Positions 20,910 through 30,340 are shown, numbered from the stretch's first letter. The stretch is DNA of 64,000 nt from Brucella haematophila (GCF_005938105.1 NZ_VCPE01000013.1:1-64000); one strand, 5' to 3'. Notes: generated from the letters alone by a model not told the origin. A program made the numbers and translations.

Positions 20910-21470
20910 ATGAAGATCAATGGTAACGAAATCCGTCCCGGCAACGTCATCGAACATGACGGCGGGCTCTGGGTTGCCGTCAAGACCAACGCCGTCAAGC
21001 CCGGCAAGGGCGGCGCCTACAATCAGGTTGAACTGAAGAACCTCATCACCGGCACCAAGCTCAATGAGCGTTTCCGTGCTGCTGAAACTGTCGAGCGCGT
21101 GCGCCTCGAGCAGAAGGACTTCTCGTTCCTCTATGAACAGGGCGAAGCGCTGATTTTCATGGACACGGAATCCTACGAACAGCTCGAACTCCAGAAGGAT
21201 TTCGTCGGCGACCGCGCTGCCTTCCTTCAGGACGGCATGATGGTCACGGTTGAACTCTACGAAGACAAGCCAATCGGTATTCGTCTTCCGGATCAGGTCA
21301 CGCTGGCGATCACCGAAGCCGATCCGGTCGTCAAGGGCCAGACTGCTGCCTCGTCCTACAAGCCTGCCGTGCTTGAAAACGGCATCCGTATCCTCGTTCC
21401 GCCATTCATCGCTTCCGGTGAACGCGTGATCGTCGACACCAACGAACTGACCTACGTCAGCCGCGCTTAA
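20910..21470 (+). CDS. efp: Elongation factor P
   Basis: Relieves ribosomes stalled on polyproline stretches. 186 residues from [12 protein letters not shown]; upstream in-frame codons do not fit the family. The KOW-like N domain carries the modifiable lysine in KPGKGGAYN (residue 33), followed by the two OB domains and the C-terminal [17 protein letters not shown]. No lysine-modifying epmA/epmB gene is seen in this window. An inverted repeat follows the stop. Confidence 0.98.
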   Translation: MKINGNEIRPGNVIEHDGGLWVAVKTNAVKPGKGGAYNQVELKNLITGTKLNERFRAAETVERVRLEQKDFSFLYEQGEALIFMDTESYEQLELQKDFVGDRAAFLQDGMMVTVELYEDKPIGIRLPDQVTLAITEADPVVKGQTAASSYKPAVLENGIRILVPPFIASGERVIVDTNELTYVSRA

Positions 21471-21485
21471 TCCAGCGCCGAACTT

Positions 21486-21545
21486 TTGCGATGCCCACAC
21501 GGGCATCGCAGCTTGTCGCGATTGAACCGCGACTGTTCTTTCTCA
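21486..21545 (+). promoter_or_regulatory. Two hairpins between efp and suhB
   Basis: A perfect 9-bp stem GCGATGCCC/GGGCATCGC with a 4-base loop (21488-21509), then TCGCG/CGCGA (21516-21532) followed by a T/C-rich run. The second may act as an efp terminator. A structured RNA family named after suhB leaders is known in Rhizobiales, but I cannot confirm that this is it. Confidence 0.4.
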
Positions 21546-21678
21546 GATTGCTCAATTCCTCGAAAGTCTGTGCGCTCGCATGCGCCTCGGATTTTCAAGG
21601 ATCTGTTTAACTGCATGGTCCACGCTCATATCCACGCCTTATCAATGGCCGTGGGATCATGCCAAAAAGGATAAAGAA

Positions 21679-22470
21679 ATGGCCCGCTCAGCCCTTCTTA
21701 ACGTTATGGTACAGGCCGCTATGAAAGCTGGCCGTAACCTTGCCCGCGACTTCGGCGAAGTCCAGAATCTTCAGGTATCCCTCAAGGGCCCCGGCGACTA
21801 TGTCAGTCAGGCCGACCGCAAAGCGGAACAGATCATCTATACGGAATTGAGCCGCGCCCGCCCGGATTTCGGCTTCCTGATGGAAGAATCCGGCGAGGTG
21901 GAAGCCAAGGACGGACAGCATCGCTGGCTGATCGATCCGCTCGACGGCACAACGAATTTCCTGCACGGTATCCCGGTTTTCGCAGTCTCTATCGCTCTTG
22001 AGCGTCAGGGACAGATCGTGGCTGGCGTCATCTACAATCCGGCCATGGACGAGCTTTACACCGCTGAACGCGGTGGCGGTGCTTTCCTCAACGATCGCCG
22101 TCTGCGCGTTGCAGCCCGCAACAAGCTGGTCGATACGGTGATCGGCACCGGCATCCCGCATCTGGGCCGCGGTCATCACGGCCATTATCTGGTTGAACTG
22201 CGCAATGTCATGGCCGAAACGGCCGGTGTGCGCCGCATGGGCGCAGCCGCACTCGACCTCGCTTATGTCGCTGCCGGTCGTCTGGATGGTTTCTGGGAAG
22301 ATGGCCTCAGCCCATGGGATATCGGCGCCGGCATTCTGATGGTGCGCGAAGCCGGTGGTTTCGTCTCCGACAAGGACGGCGGACAGGACATGTTCGACAA
22401 AAAGAACATCGTTGCTGGCAATGAAGCCATTCAGGGTGCGCTTCTCAAGACGCTGAAGAAGCCGATCTGA
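21679..22470 (+). CDS. suhB: Inositol monophosphatase family protein (SuhB-like)
   Basis: Mg-dependent phosphatase of the SuhB/IMPase family. 263 residues from MARSALLNVM; AAGGA seven bases upstream decides this start over a longer in-frame one. Metal-binding motifs are EE (69-70) in FGFLMEESGE, DPLDGTTNF (86-94), and WDIGAGILMVREAGG near residue 212. In E. coli SuhB also works in rRNA antitermination, but that role is not established here. Followed by a strong terminator. Confidence 0.92.
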   Translation: MARSALLNVMVQAAMKAGRNLARDFGEVQNLQVSLKGPGDYVSQADRKAEQIIYTELSRARPDFGFLMEESGEVEAKDGQHRWLIDPLDGTTNFLHGIPVFAVSIALERQGQIVAGVIYNPAMDELYTAERGGGAFLNDRRLRVAARNKLVDTVIGTGIPHLGRGHHGHYLVELRNVMAETAGVRRMGAAALDLAYVAAGRLDGFWEDGLSPWDIGAGILMVREAGGFVSDKDGGQDMFDKKNIVAGNEAIQGALLKTLKKPI

Positions 22471-22502
22471 TCCGGATCGCCCTCCCTCACCGATAAATTG
22501 CA

Positions 22503-22536
22503 TTCAGCGCGCCCATGGCGCGCTGAAGTTTTTTAC
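22503..22536 (+). terminator. Rho-independent terminator of suhB
   Basis: Stem TTCAGCGCGCC / GGCGCGCTGAA with a CAT loop followed by GTTTTTT; 32 bp after the suhB stop. Confidence 0.9.
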
Positions 22537-22623
22537 AGCTCATTTTTTCATGCTCAGACGATTCCGCTTCACATAATTATGAAGTAGGCTCCGCATCAAA
22601 CAGCCGACGATGGAGCGGAGCGC

Positions 22624-23682
22624 ATGAGTGACTTTAGGGAAACGAGAACACGTCTGGATGAGGGACGCGATTATGACCCCTATCGCCTGAGCAGCCCGCG
22701 TATTGTTATACTATCCATGGTGATTTTCCTGATCATCGTTGCCTTTCTGGCAGCGGTTCTGATGCGGCAGATCCATACATTCTTCGTCACCAATCCCGGT
22801 CTCAACGGCCTCATTCTCGGCGTTTTGCTGGTCGGTATCTTGCTGGCTTTCGGACAGGTTCTGCGCCTTCTGCCGGAAATCCGCTGGGTCAATTCCTTCC
22901 GCGATGGTGACCGCGACGGCACCACCCGCCCGCCAGTTCTGCTTGCGCCGATGCGCGCGCTGATCGGGCGTCGCCAGTCCATGGCGCTGTCGACCTCGTC
23001 TATGCGCTCGATCCTCGATTCCATCGCCACCCGCCTCGATGAAAGCCGCGACATCTCGCGCTATCTCATCGGACTTCTGGTTTTCCTCGGCCTGCTCGGA
23101 ACATTCTGGGGCTTGCTTGAAACGGTTGGCTCCATCGGACGCACCATCCAGACGCTGGACCCCAGCTCCGGCAGTACGGGCGATGTTCTGGATGCGCTGA
23201 AGGCCGGATTGCAGGCGCCGCTGTCCGGCATGGGCACCGCCTTCTCGTCCTCGCTGTTCGGTCTGTCGGGTTCGCTTATTCTCGGCTTCCTCGACCTGCA
23301 GGCGGGTCGTGCGCAGAACCGCTTTTATACCGAGCTGGAAAACTGGCTTTCCTCGGTTACCGATCTCGGCTCCGACCTCAACGCCGAAAACGGACAGGCA
23401 GGCGAACTGCATGCGCTGGCCGACCGGCTGAAGACACAAGGCGGCGACGCCTCCACCCAGCGGACGACCGCAGCCCTTGCCAATCTGGCCGAGGGCATTC
23501 AGGGCCTGGTGAAAAGCATGCGCAGCGAACAGCAGATCATGCGTGATTGGGTGGAAAAGCAGGCTGACGAGCAAAAGGCTATTCGCCAGACGCTCGACCG
23601 GCTTTCCAAGGCCATCGGCACGCCACCACATGAGCGCAAATCTGACCGGACCGATTCTCATCCAAGCGACAAGGCGGAGTAA
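22624..23682 (+). CDS. MotA/TolQ/ExbB-family proton-channel protein
   Basis: 352 residues. TM helices at about 26-48, 60-78, 147-168 and 205-228; the LIGLLVFLGLLGTFWGLLETVGSIG segment is the proton-channel signature of MotA/TolQ/ExbB. The cytoplasmic C terminus (about 240-352) is helical and charged, with a Lys/Asp/Ser-rich end. It is followed 5 bp later by a MotB-like gene, so the two probably form one ion-driven unit. There is no flagellar gene nearby, and it differs from TolQ at 11954. Overall type recalls ZorA of the Zorya defence system, but no zorC/zorD-type gene is present. Function unknown. Confidence 0.85.
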   Translation: MSDFRETRTRLDEGRDYDPYRLSSPRIVILSMVIFLIIVAFLAAVLMRQIHTFFVTNPGLNGLILGVLLVGILLAFGQVLRLLPEIRWVNSFRDGDRDGTTRPPVLLAPMRALIGRRQSMALSTSSMRSILDSIATRLDESRDISRYLIGLLVFLGLLGTFWGLLETVGSIGRTIQTLDPSSGSTGDVLDALKAGLQAPLSGMGTAFSSSLFGLSGSLILGFLDLQAGRAQNRFYTELENWLSSVTDLGSDLNAENGQAGELHALADRLKTQGGDASTQRTTAALANLAEGIQGLVKSMRSEQQIMRDWVEKQADEQKAIRQTLDRLSKAIGTPPHERKSDRTDSHPSDKAE

Positions 23683-23687
23683 GCCCC

Positions 23688-24719
23688 ATGGCTCTTGCCC
23701 GCAACCGCCGCCAGCAAAGGCATGTCGATTACTGGCCCGGCTTCGTCGATGCGCTGACCACGCTGCTTCTGGCGATCATGTTTCTGCTCACGGTCTTCGT
23801 GCTGGCGCAGTTTCTCCTCAGCCGAGAGGTAAACAATAAGGACAGCGTGCTGGCCCGCCTCAACAGCCAGATTCAGGAGCTGACGCAGCTTCTATCGCTG
23901 GAGAAGAGCAATTCGCAGGACATGCAGGACACCATCGCCAATCTGCAAGCCTCGCTATCCAATGTCGAGAGCGAACGCTCGCGCCTGCAAACACTGCTGA
24001 GCGAAGGCAGCGGGGCTGGTGCCGCCGCTGAAAAGCGCGCCGGTGAACTGTCCGATAGTCTCGATGCGGAAAAGCAGGTCAGCGCCCGTGCGCTCAGCCA
24101 GGTGGAACTGCTGAACCAGCAGATTTCAGCCCTGCGTCGGCAGATCGCCGCGCTTGAAGATGCGCTCAACGCATCGGAAAGCCGCGACCGCGAATCGAAT
24201 GCCAAGATTGCCGATCTCGGCAAACGCCTCAATGTGGCGCTGGCCCAGCGCGTGCAGGAATTGAACCGCTATCGCTCCGACTTCTTCGGAAGGCTGCGTG
24301 AAATTCTCTCCGACAAGGACAATATCCGCATTGTCGGCGACCGTTTCGTCTTCCAGTCGGAAGTGCTGTTCCCCACCGGATCGTCGGATATCAATCCGGC
24401 TGGCGAAGTAGAGATGAAAAAGCTCGCCGACGCCGTCATCGAACTGAACAAGGAAATCCCGGACGATATCAACTGGGTGCTGCGTGTGGATGGTCACACC
24501 GACAATGTACCGCTCGCCGGTACCGGACGCTTCCGCGACAACTGGGAGCTTTCCTCGGCCCGTGCAACGTCAGTCGTTAAATTCCTGATCGCCAATGGCG
24601 TTCCGGCCAACCGCCTCGTTGCGGCAGGTTTTGGCGAATATCAGCCGCTGGAAGCCTCGGATACACCGGACGCACGCGCCCGAAACCGTCGTATCGAGCT
24701 GAAACTGACCGAGAGATAA
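23688..24719 (+). CDS. MotB/OmpA-like peptidoglycan-binding stator protein
   Basis: 343 residues. One TM helix at about 20-41 begins with Asp21 in FVDALTTLLLAIMF, the place of the proton-binding aspartate of MotB. Then a long coiled coil (about 50-180, heptads rich in Q, L, E and S) and a C-terminal OmpA-like domain with VLRVDGHTDNVPL and ELSSARATSVVKFLI, which bind peptidoglycan. The coiled coil is far longer than in MotB, giving the channel a reach across the periplasm. Overlapping design with the upstream MotA-like gene and shared terminator indicate an operon. Confidence 0.87.
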   Translation: MALARNRRQQRHVDYWPGFVDALTTLLLAIMFLLTVFVLAQFLLSREVNNKDSVLARLNSQIQELTQLLSLEKSNSQDMQDTIANLQASLSNVESERSRLQTLLSEGSGAGAAAEKRAGELSDSLDAEKQVSARALSQVELLNQQISALRRQIAALEDALNASESRDRESNAKIADLGKRLNVALAQRVQELNRYRSDFFGRLREILSDKDNIRIVGDRFVFQSEVLFPTGSSDINPAGEVEMKKLADAVIELNKEIPDDINWVLRVDGHTDNVPLAGTGRFRDNWELSSARATSVVKFLIANGVPANRLVAAGFGEYQPLEASDTPDARARNRRIELKLTER

Positions 24720-24722
24720 AGA

Positions 24723-24750
24723 AAGGGCGCAAAAGCGCCCTTTTTCTCTA
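24723..24750 (+). terminator. Rho-independent terminator of the MotA/B-like pair
   Basis: Stem GGGCGC / GCGCCC with an AAAA loop followed by TTTTTCTC. It lies between convergent genes and may also serve the exporter gene on the other strand. Confidence 0.85.
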
Positions 24751-24764
24751 ATTCGTTGGATTGA

Positions 24765-26582
24765 TCAATACACCCCTGCCCCGGTCTCGAATTGCAGCTT
24801 GGCCAGACGCGCATAGATGCCGCCGCGTTCCACAAGGCTCTGATGCGTGCCTTCTTCGACGATCTTGCCCTTATCGAGCACGAGAATGCGGTCGGCTTTC
24901 AGCACCGTTGCAAGACGATGTGCGACCACTAGTGTCGTGCGCCCCTGCATGAGACCATCAAGCGCCTTCTGCACGAGCATTTCGCTTTCCGCATCAAGCG
25001 CCGAGGTCGCTTCATCCAGCAGCAGGATCGGCGCAGCGCGCAGGATGGCGCGGGCAATGGCAATGCGCTGACGCTGGCCACCGGACAAGGTCACACCACG
25101 CTCACCGACCTCAGTATCATAGCCATTGGCGAGCGCCATGATGAAATCATGCGCCAGTGCAGCCTTGGCCGCAGCCTCGATTTCCGCATCGCTTGCATCC
25201 GGTCTGCCGAAGCCGATATTGTCCCGGATCGAGGTGGCAAAGATCGCCACGTCCTGCGGCACCATCGCCACGCGCCCGCGCACGGCTGCGGGATCGGCTT
25301 CCGGCAAGGCAACGCCATCCATCAGCACCTTGCCGGACTGCGGATCATAATAACGCATCACCAGCGAAAACACCGTGCTCTTTCCCGCCCCTGACGGGCC
25401 GACAATAGCGACCGTTTCGCCGGGTTTGACCGCAAAGCTCACACCATTGAGCGACGGCGCATCGGGACGCGTCGGATAGGAGAAATAAACATCATCGAAG
25501 ACGATTTCGCCACGCGCCGGCTCCGGCAAGGCGACCGGATTGCGAGGGGCGGAAATATCCGGATCTTCGTCAAGAATTTCGGCAAGACGCTCTGTGGCTC
25601 CGGCAGCCTGTGCCAGTTCACCACCGACCTCCGATAGCGCGCCGAAAGCACTGGCCGCAAAAACGGCATAGAGCACGAACTGGCCGAGCGTGCCGGGTGA
25701 TATGGTACCGGACAGCACATCGCGCGAGCCGAACCACAGCACCGCAACCACGCTGGAAAAGATCAGGAAGATGGCGAAGGCCGTTAGTACCGCACGCGCC
25801 TTGATGGACGAGCGCGCCGCCAGATAGGCATTTTCCACCGCACGGGCAAAACGCCCGACCACCATGTTTTCATTGGTGAAGGCCTGCAAGGTGCGCATCG
25901 CGCCAATCTGTTCGCTGGCATAGGCATTGGCATTGGCAAGCATGTCCTGCGTCAGGCGCGAACGACGCCGCACGGAGCGCCCGAAAGCAATCAGCGGCAC
26001 GACGATCACCGGAATGGCTGCAATCACCAGCACGGACAGTTTCGGGCTTGTGACAACCATCATCGCCAGCGCGCCGACGCCCAGAATGACATTGCGCAGC
26101 GCCACCGAAGCGGTGGCACCCACCACCGACTTGATCTGGGTCGTATCAGCGGAAAGCCGCGACACGATTTCACCGGACTGCGAACGGTCGAAGAATTCCG
26201 GCGAAAGCGCCGTCACATGCGCGAAGACTGCATTGCGCAGATCAGCCACGACCCGCTCGCCCAGCGAGATCACGAAGAAATAACGCAGCCCCGATGCAAC
26301 CGCCAGAACCAGCGCCAGCAGCACCAGCATTCCGAAATAGTTGTTCACGAAAACGGCGTTGGCGCCGGTGAAGCCGTGATCAATCATGCGGCGCAGCGCG
26401 ACAGGCACTGCAAGCGTTGTGACCGCAGCCAGAACCAGCGAAAAAAGAGCGCCAATGACCAGCCGCTTGTAGCGCGCGACGAACGGAACCATTCGCCGGA
26501 GAGGCTTGAGGGAACGGCGCTTGCGCGCCTCTTCTGCATTCGATTCCGGATTCACACCCGTTGGATTATTATGATCGGCCAT
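24765..26582 (-). CDS. ABC exporter, fused TM and ATPase (ABCB/MsbA type)
   Basis: 605 residues from MADHNNPTGV; in-frame codons upstream give an unconserved leader. Six-helix export domain (about 40-320), then an ATPase with Walker A GPSGAGKST, Q-loop VPQDVAIF, signature LSGGQRQRIAIARAI, Walker B ILLLDEATSALD and the switch histidine in VVAHRL. A half-transporter that should work as a homodimer, exporting lipids, drugs or peptides; the substrate cannot be told from sequence. Divergent from rpmE. Confidence 0.9.
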   Translation of the reverse strand: MADHNNPTGVNPESNAEEARKRRSLKPLRRMVPFVARYKRLVIGALFSLVLAAVTTLAVPVALRRMIDHGFTGANAVFVNNYFGMLVLLALVLAVASGLRYFFVISLGERVVADLRNAVFAHVTALSPEFFDRSQSGEIVSRLSADTTQIKSVVGATASVALRNVILGVGALAMMVVTSPKLSVLVIAAIPVIVVPLIAFGRSVRRRSRLTQDMLANANAYASEQIGAMRTLQAFTNENMVVGRFARAVENAYLAARSSIKARAVLTAFAIFLIFSSVVAVLWFGSRDVLSGTISPGTLGQFVLYAVFAASAFGALSEVGGELAQAAGATERLAEILDEDPDISAPRNPVALPEPARGEIVFDDVYFSYPTRPDAPSLNGVSFAVKPGETVAIVGPSGAGKSTVFSLVMRYYDPQSGKVLMDGVALPEADPAAVRGRVAMVPQDVAIFATSIRDNIGFGRPDASDAEIEAAAKAALAHDFIMALANGYDTEVGERGVTLSGGQRQRIAIARAILRAAPILLLDEATSALDAESEMLVQKALDGLMQGRTTLVVAHRLATVLKADRILVLDKGKIVEEGTHQSLVERGGIYARLAKLQFETGAGVY

Positions 26583-26764
26583 TCTTGAGATTGTGCCCTT
26601 GTTATTGCCGTGCGCCTGATGTATAGGCTCGGCAACCCTTTTGGAAGCCGTCGCTTGCGGGTGATGGGTCTTCATAAATGCCATTGGGCGAAAGTGCCGC
26701 AGTTTTGACATTCAGGCTGCGCTTTTCTTCCAGACTTTCAGGCCAGACTATCAGGATTGAGAAG

Positions 26765-26986
26765 ATGAAAGCCAATATCCATCCCGACTACCACACCATC
26801 AAGGTCGTGATGACCGATGGCACCGAATACCAGACCCGTTCGACCTGGGGCAAAGAAGGCGATACGATGAACCTCGATATCGACCCGACCACCCATCCGG
26901 CCTGGACTGGCGGTTCGCAGACCCTGCTCGATCGCGGCGGTCGCGTTACGAAGTTCAAGAACCGTTTCGGCAACCTCGGCATCTAA
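26765..26986 (+). CDS. rpmE: 50S ribosomal protein L31
   Basis: 73 residues from [19 protein letters not shown]. It lacks the four zinc-binding cysteines of the classic form, so it is the zinc-free (C-minus) type usual in Alphaproteobacteria. Upstream in-frame codons are rejected because ribosomal L31 begins at MKxxIHP. Own terminator. Confidence 0.97.
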   Translation: MKANIHPDYHTIKVVMTDGTEYQTRSTWGKEGDTMNLDIDPTTHPAWTGGSQTLLDRGGRVTKFKNRFGNLGI

Positions 26987-27008
26987 TACCGGGTTACCTA
27001 TTCAAAGA

Positions 27009-27033
27009 ACCCCGCTTCGGCGGGGTTTTTTAT
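27009..27033 (+). terminator. Rho-independent terminator of rpmE
   Basis: CCCCGC-TTCG-GCGGGG followed by TTTTTT; 22 bp after the stop. Confidence 0.95.
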
Positions 27034-27060
27034 TGCCTGCTCTTTGCCAGAAGCGGGCAT

Positions 27061-27101
27061 AAAAAACTCCCGGACAAACTTGGGTTTTGGCCGGGAGTTA
27101 C
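27061..27101 (-). terminator. Rho-independent terminator of yebC
   Basis: Inverted repeat AACTCCCGG / CCGGGAGTT with a long loop (about 22 bases), followed by TTTTTT on the minus strand; 23 bp after the yebC stop. Long loop makes it less certain than its neighbour. Confidence 0.65.
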
Positions 27102-27123
27102 GAAAATCCATGAGCGTTGAAAA

Positions 27124-27870
27124 TCAGGCGCTCAACTTTTCCATCACTTCGTCGCTGACTTCGAAGTTGGTGTAGACGTTCTGCACGTCGTCATCATCTT
27201 CAAGCGTGTTGAGAAGCTTGAGAACGGAGCGGGCCTTTTCTTCGTCCAGCTCGGTGTTGGTCTGCGGCTTCCAGATCGTCTTGATCGATTCGGCTTCGCC
27301 AAGGGCTGCTTCAAGCGCCTTCGACACTTCGCCGATATCTTCGAAAGCGCAGATGATGACGTGCTCTTCCTCACCGGACTGCACATCCTCAGCGCCAGCT
27401 TCGATGGCCGCTTCCATGACCTTGTCGGCATCGCCGACGGAGGACTTGTAAACGATTTCGCCAACGCGATCGAACATGAAGGAAACCGAACCGGTTTCGC
27501 CCAGTGCGCCGCCAGACTTGGTGAAGGCTGCGCGGACGTTGGATGCGGTGCGATTGCGGTTGTCGGTCAGTGCTTCAACGATGACCGAAACGCCACCGGG
27601 GCCGCGGCCCTCATAGCGCACTTCATCATAGTTTTCGCCGTCATTGCCGGCAGCCTTCTTGATGGCGCGCTCGATGTTGTCCTTGGGCATCGACTGCGCC
27701 TTGGCGTTCTGGATTGCCAGACGCAGGCGCGGGTTCATCGTCGGGTCAGGCAGACCCTGCTTGGCGGCGACGGTAATTTCGCGTCCGAGCTTGGAAAACA
27801 TTTTCGACCGCACGGCGTCCTGACGGCCCTTGCGGTGCATGATGTTCTTAAACTGTGAATGGCCAGCCAT
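27124..27870 (-). CDS. yebC: YebC/PmpR family protein
   Basis: 248 residues of the widespread YebC family, with the invariant start [15 protein letters not shown], the [12 protein letters not shown] motif and the acidic [29 protein letters not shown] end described in short parts. Long considered transcription regulators; recent work on relatives points to relief of ribosome stalling, so either role is possible. Often next to ruvC in other bacteria, but here it is 11 kb away. Confidence 0.95.
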   Translation of the reverse strand: MAGHSQFKNIMHRKGRQDAVRSKMFSKLGREITVAAKQGLPDPTMNPRLRLAIQNAKAQSMPKDNIERAIKKAAGNDGENYDEVRYEGRGPGGVSVIVEALTDNRNRTASNVRAAFTKSGGALGETGSVSFMFDRVGEIVYKSSVGDADKVMEAAIEAGAEDVQSGEEEHVIICAFEDIGEVSKALEAALGEAESIKTIWKPQTNTELDEEKARSVLKLLNTLEDDDDVQNVYTNFEVSDEVMEKLSA

Positions 27871-28113
27871 GGCACCCCTGTTCTGTTCTAATCAACGCGC
27901 ACGGAAAAGCGTTACGCATGAACAGACAATCTCACGCAGAGAGTATCACGCAGGCGGGGCCGCAAGTCCGGCCACAATGCTTTCCGTGCAGAATGGCGGC
28001 GTTATAAGGAATTGAGCCTCATTCGTCCAGCAAAAGCGCGGATCGACGCCCGCACCTGTCAAAAAATTCAATAGTGCTCGACCGGGGGGACAAAGCAGCT
28101 TATCGATAAAATC

Positions 28114-28806
28114 ATGAATCAACGCCCGCAAGACCCGTCCCCAAAGGCCCCGAACGAGACCATCGCTGCCCGCATCAGCCGTGTTCTGGCCGACCGCATC
28201 ATCGAAGGGGAAATCGAGCCGGGCACCAAATTGCGGCAGGATCACATCGCCGAAGAGTTCCAGACCAGCCATGTGCCGGTACGCGAAGCGTTTCGGCGGC
28301 TGGAAGCGCAGGGACTTGCCGTTTCGGAGCCGCGCCGGGGCGTGCGGGTCGCATCCTTCGACATCAGCGAGATTCGCGAAGTGGCGGAGATGCGCGCAGC
28401 GCTTGAAGTGCTCGCTTTGCGGCACGCGGCCCCGCACATCACCCGCGCTACGCTCGACGCTGCGGAACGCGCCACGCTCGACGGCGACAAGTCACGGGAT
28501 GTACGAAGCTGGGAAGATGCCAACCGGCGCTTTCACCGGCTCATTCTGGAACCATGCCGGATGCCGCGTCTGCTTGCCGCCATTGACGACCTGCACGCGG
28601 CCAGCGCACGGTTTCTGTTTGCGACCTGGCGGTCGGAATGGGAAACGCGCACCGATCATGATCACCGGGCGATTCTGGGTGCCCTGCGCAAGAACGACAT
28701 CGACCACGCCGCCGCCATTCTCGCCCGCCACGTGCAGTGGATCGGGCACCGCCCAGTCAGAACGGCCTCCGGCAAGGTGCGCGATTCTTTTGCGATTGTG
28801 GGTTAA
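28114..28806 (+). CDS. GntR-family regulator, FCD (FadR) type
   Basis: 230 residues. N-terminal winged helix (about 16-80: IIEGEIEPGTKLRQDHIAE, HVPVREAFRRLEAQGL, PRRGVRV), then an all-helical FCD effector domain (about 90-215) with the metal-binding pattern D/N...H...H (FHRLILEPC, HDHRAILGAL, AAAILARHV). Such regulators sense organic acids and control catabolic genes. No obvious target gene adjoins it: the next gene is convergent and unrelated. The ligand is unknown. Confidence 0.9.
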   Translation: MNQRPQDPSPKAPNETIAARISRVLADRIIEGEIEPGTKLRQDHIAEEFQTSHVPVREAFRRLEAQGLAVSEPRRGVRVASFDISEIREVAEMRAALEVLALRHAAPHITRATLDAAERATLDGDKSRDVRSWEDANRRFHRLILEPCRMPRLLAAIDDLHAASARFLFATWRSEWETRTDHDHRAILGALRKNDIDHAAAILARHVQWIGHRPVRTASGKVRDSFAIVG

Positions 28807-28876
28807 AGCACATCCCGAAAAGTGCGAAGCGGTTTTCGGATAAGATGTGCGCCAAAAACAAGCAGCTAGAGCGATT
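28804..28876. repeat. RIME-like short palindromic repeat, copy 2
   Basis: GCACATCCCGAAAAG-TGCGAAGCGG-TTTTCGGATAAGATGTGC pairs end to end, then a tail GCCAAAAACAAGCAGCTAGAGCG. It begins at the gntR stop and lies between convergent genes. Confidence 0.7.
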
Positions 28877-28905
28877 GCGACGATTCAATCACCGCTGGAA
28901 CCGCT

Positions 28906-29730
28906 CTAGCGCCAGAATTCCGGAATGGTTTCTTCCAGACGTGTGCCGATGCGCAGAGGGGCGGCCTTTTCGGCAAGGCCGGTGCGGTCGGAAATCTCGA
29001 TACCCACGCCGCAGATAGTTGCCGGACCATTGGCCGCTTCGAAACGTCCCTTCGGTACCTTGGACAGAAAGCGGTTAAGCGGCTCTTCCTTATCCATACC
29101 GAGCGAAGAATCGTAATCGCCGCACATGCCGGCATCCGACATATAGGCCGTGCCGTTGCGCAGAATCTGGCAATCGGCAGTCGGCACATGTGTGTGCGTT
29201 CCAACGACAGCGCTGGCGCGACCATCGACGAAATGGCCGAAGCACTGCTTCTCGCTGGTTGCTTCCGCATGGAAATCGAAGAACACGGCATCCGCCTGTT
29301 CGCCCAGCGGACAGGCTTCGAGGATTTTCTCCGCCGCGATAAACGGATCATCCAGATCGGGATGCATGAAAACGCGCCCCATCACATTGGAGACGAGCAC
29401 GCGGGCGCCGTTCTTGGCGATGTAAAGTCCCTCGCCCTTGCCTGCCGTTCCTTTCGGAAAATTGGCAGGACGCAGGAAGCGATCCTCGCGCTTGGAAAAA
29501 TCGAGCGCCTCGCGCTGATCCCAGACGTGATTGCCCGTGGTCACGACATCCGCGCCAGCGCGGATCGTTTCATGAAAAATCTCTTCGGTAATGCCAAAAC
29601 CGCCCGCGGCGTTCTCACCGTTGACGATCACGAAATCCAGCTTCAGATCGGAAATCAGCCCCGGCAGCTTTTCATACACTGCCGTGCGCCCCGACCGGCC
29701 CACCATGTCACCAAGAAAAAGCAATCTCAT
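28906..29730 (-). CDS. YmdB-like metallophosphoesterase (TIGR00282)
   Basis: 274 residues. Calcineurin-like di-metal phosphodiesterase; Bacillus YmdB hydrolyses 2',3'-cyclic nucleotides. The motifs FLGDMVGRSGR, VNGENAAGG, TTGNHVWDQRE, DFHAEATSEK and VGTHTHVPTAD place all metal ligands. The start at 29730 is 10 bp after the upstream gene's stop, so it forms an operon with 5-formyl-THF cyclo-ligase. Confidence 0.92.
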   Translation of the reverse strand: MRLLFLGDMVGRSGRTAVYEKLPGLISDLKLDFVIVNGENAAGGFGITEEIFHETIRAGADVVTTGNHVWDQREALDFSKREDRFLRPANFPKGTAGKGEGLYIAKNGARVLVSNVMGRVFMHPDLDDPFIAAEKILEACPLGEQADAVFFDFHAEATSEKQCFGHFVDGRASAVVGTHTHVPTADCQILRNGTAYMSDAGMCGDYDSSLGMDKEEPLNRFLSKVPKGRFEAANGPATICGVGIEISDRTGLAEKAAPLRIGTRLEETIPEFWR

Positions 29731-29740
29731 GAGATGAGCC

Positions 29741-30340
29741 TTATAAGCCTGCGCCCAGCGAACGCAAGCCGCTCTCCGTCAGTATCTGATTGAGCGCGAT
29801 ATCGTGCGGCTCATCGGGCACACGCTCCAATTCCTGACAGTCATAGGCCATACCGATAAGCAGCGGCTGCAAGTCGCGCTCGGCAAAGCGCGCCAGCGCG
29901 CGATCATAATGTCCAGCACCATAGCCGAGGCGATGCCCGCGCCGGTCGAAACCGGCAAGCGGCATCAGCATGATGACCGGATCGACCAGCGGTGCACGTG
30001 CATCGGGGCCCATGGTGCCAAAGCCCGTCTGCACAAGCTGCGCATCAGGCAAAAACTCGCGAAAAGCAATCGTTTCCTTGTCCAGCACGACCGGCAGGCA
30101 GAGCCTTGCGCCCTTGCCACGCAAGACGGACAAAAGCGGACGCGGATCGATTTCAGAGCGGATCGGCCAATAGCCCGCCACCAGCGTTCCCTTGGGAATG
30201 ACCAGCGCCTCTTCGCCATGTTTTGCAGCCGCAAGCGACGCTTCATATTGAAAGCGCGGATCCAGCGCATCACGACGGGCAAGCACGGCACGCCGCAGCG
30301 CCTGTTTTTCCTGACTGCTTTCCGGTTTCGTAGCTGCCAT
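29741..30340 (-). CDS. 5-formyltetrahydrofolate cyclo-ligase
   Basis: ATP-dependent conversion of 5-formyl-THF to 5,10-methenyl-THF, returning the storage form to the one-carbon pool. 199 residues from the ATG with GGAGAGG eight bases upstream; an in-frame TTG two codons earlier is unlikely. Motifs RRAVLARRDALD (N-terminal), YWPIRSEIDPRPLL and the C-terminal VPLVMLMPLAGFD-like stretch followed by GYGAGHYDRAL are diagnostic. In E. coli its homologue (fau/ygfA) follows zapA and 6S RNA; here the same order holds with one extra membrane gene between. Confidence 0.95.
   Translation of the reverse strand: MAATKPESSQEKQALRRAVLARRDALDPRFQYEASLAAAKHGEEALVIPKGTLVAGYWPIRSEIDPRPLLSVLRGKGARLCLPVVLDKETIAFREFLPDAQLVQTGFGTMGPDARAPLVDPVIMLMPLAGFDRRGHRLGYGAGHYDRALARFAERDLQPLLIGMAYDCQELERVPDEPHDIALNQILTESGLRSLGAGL

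Noticed and set aside
22624-24719. Zorya-type phage defence system
   Set aside because: Only ZorA/ZorB-like partners. No helicase or nuclease gene (zorC/D/E) next to them; neighbours are housekeeping genes.
28906-30340. Frameshift between the YmdB-like and folate genes
   Set aside because: Both proteins are full length with 10 bp between them; an ordinary operon.
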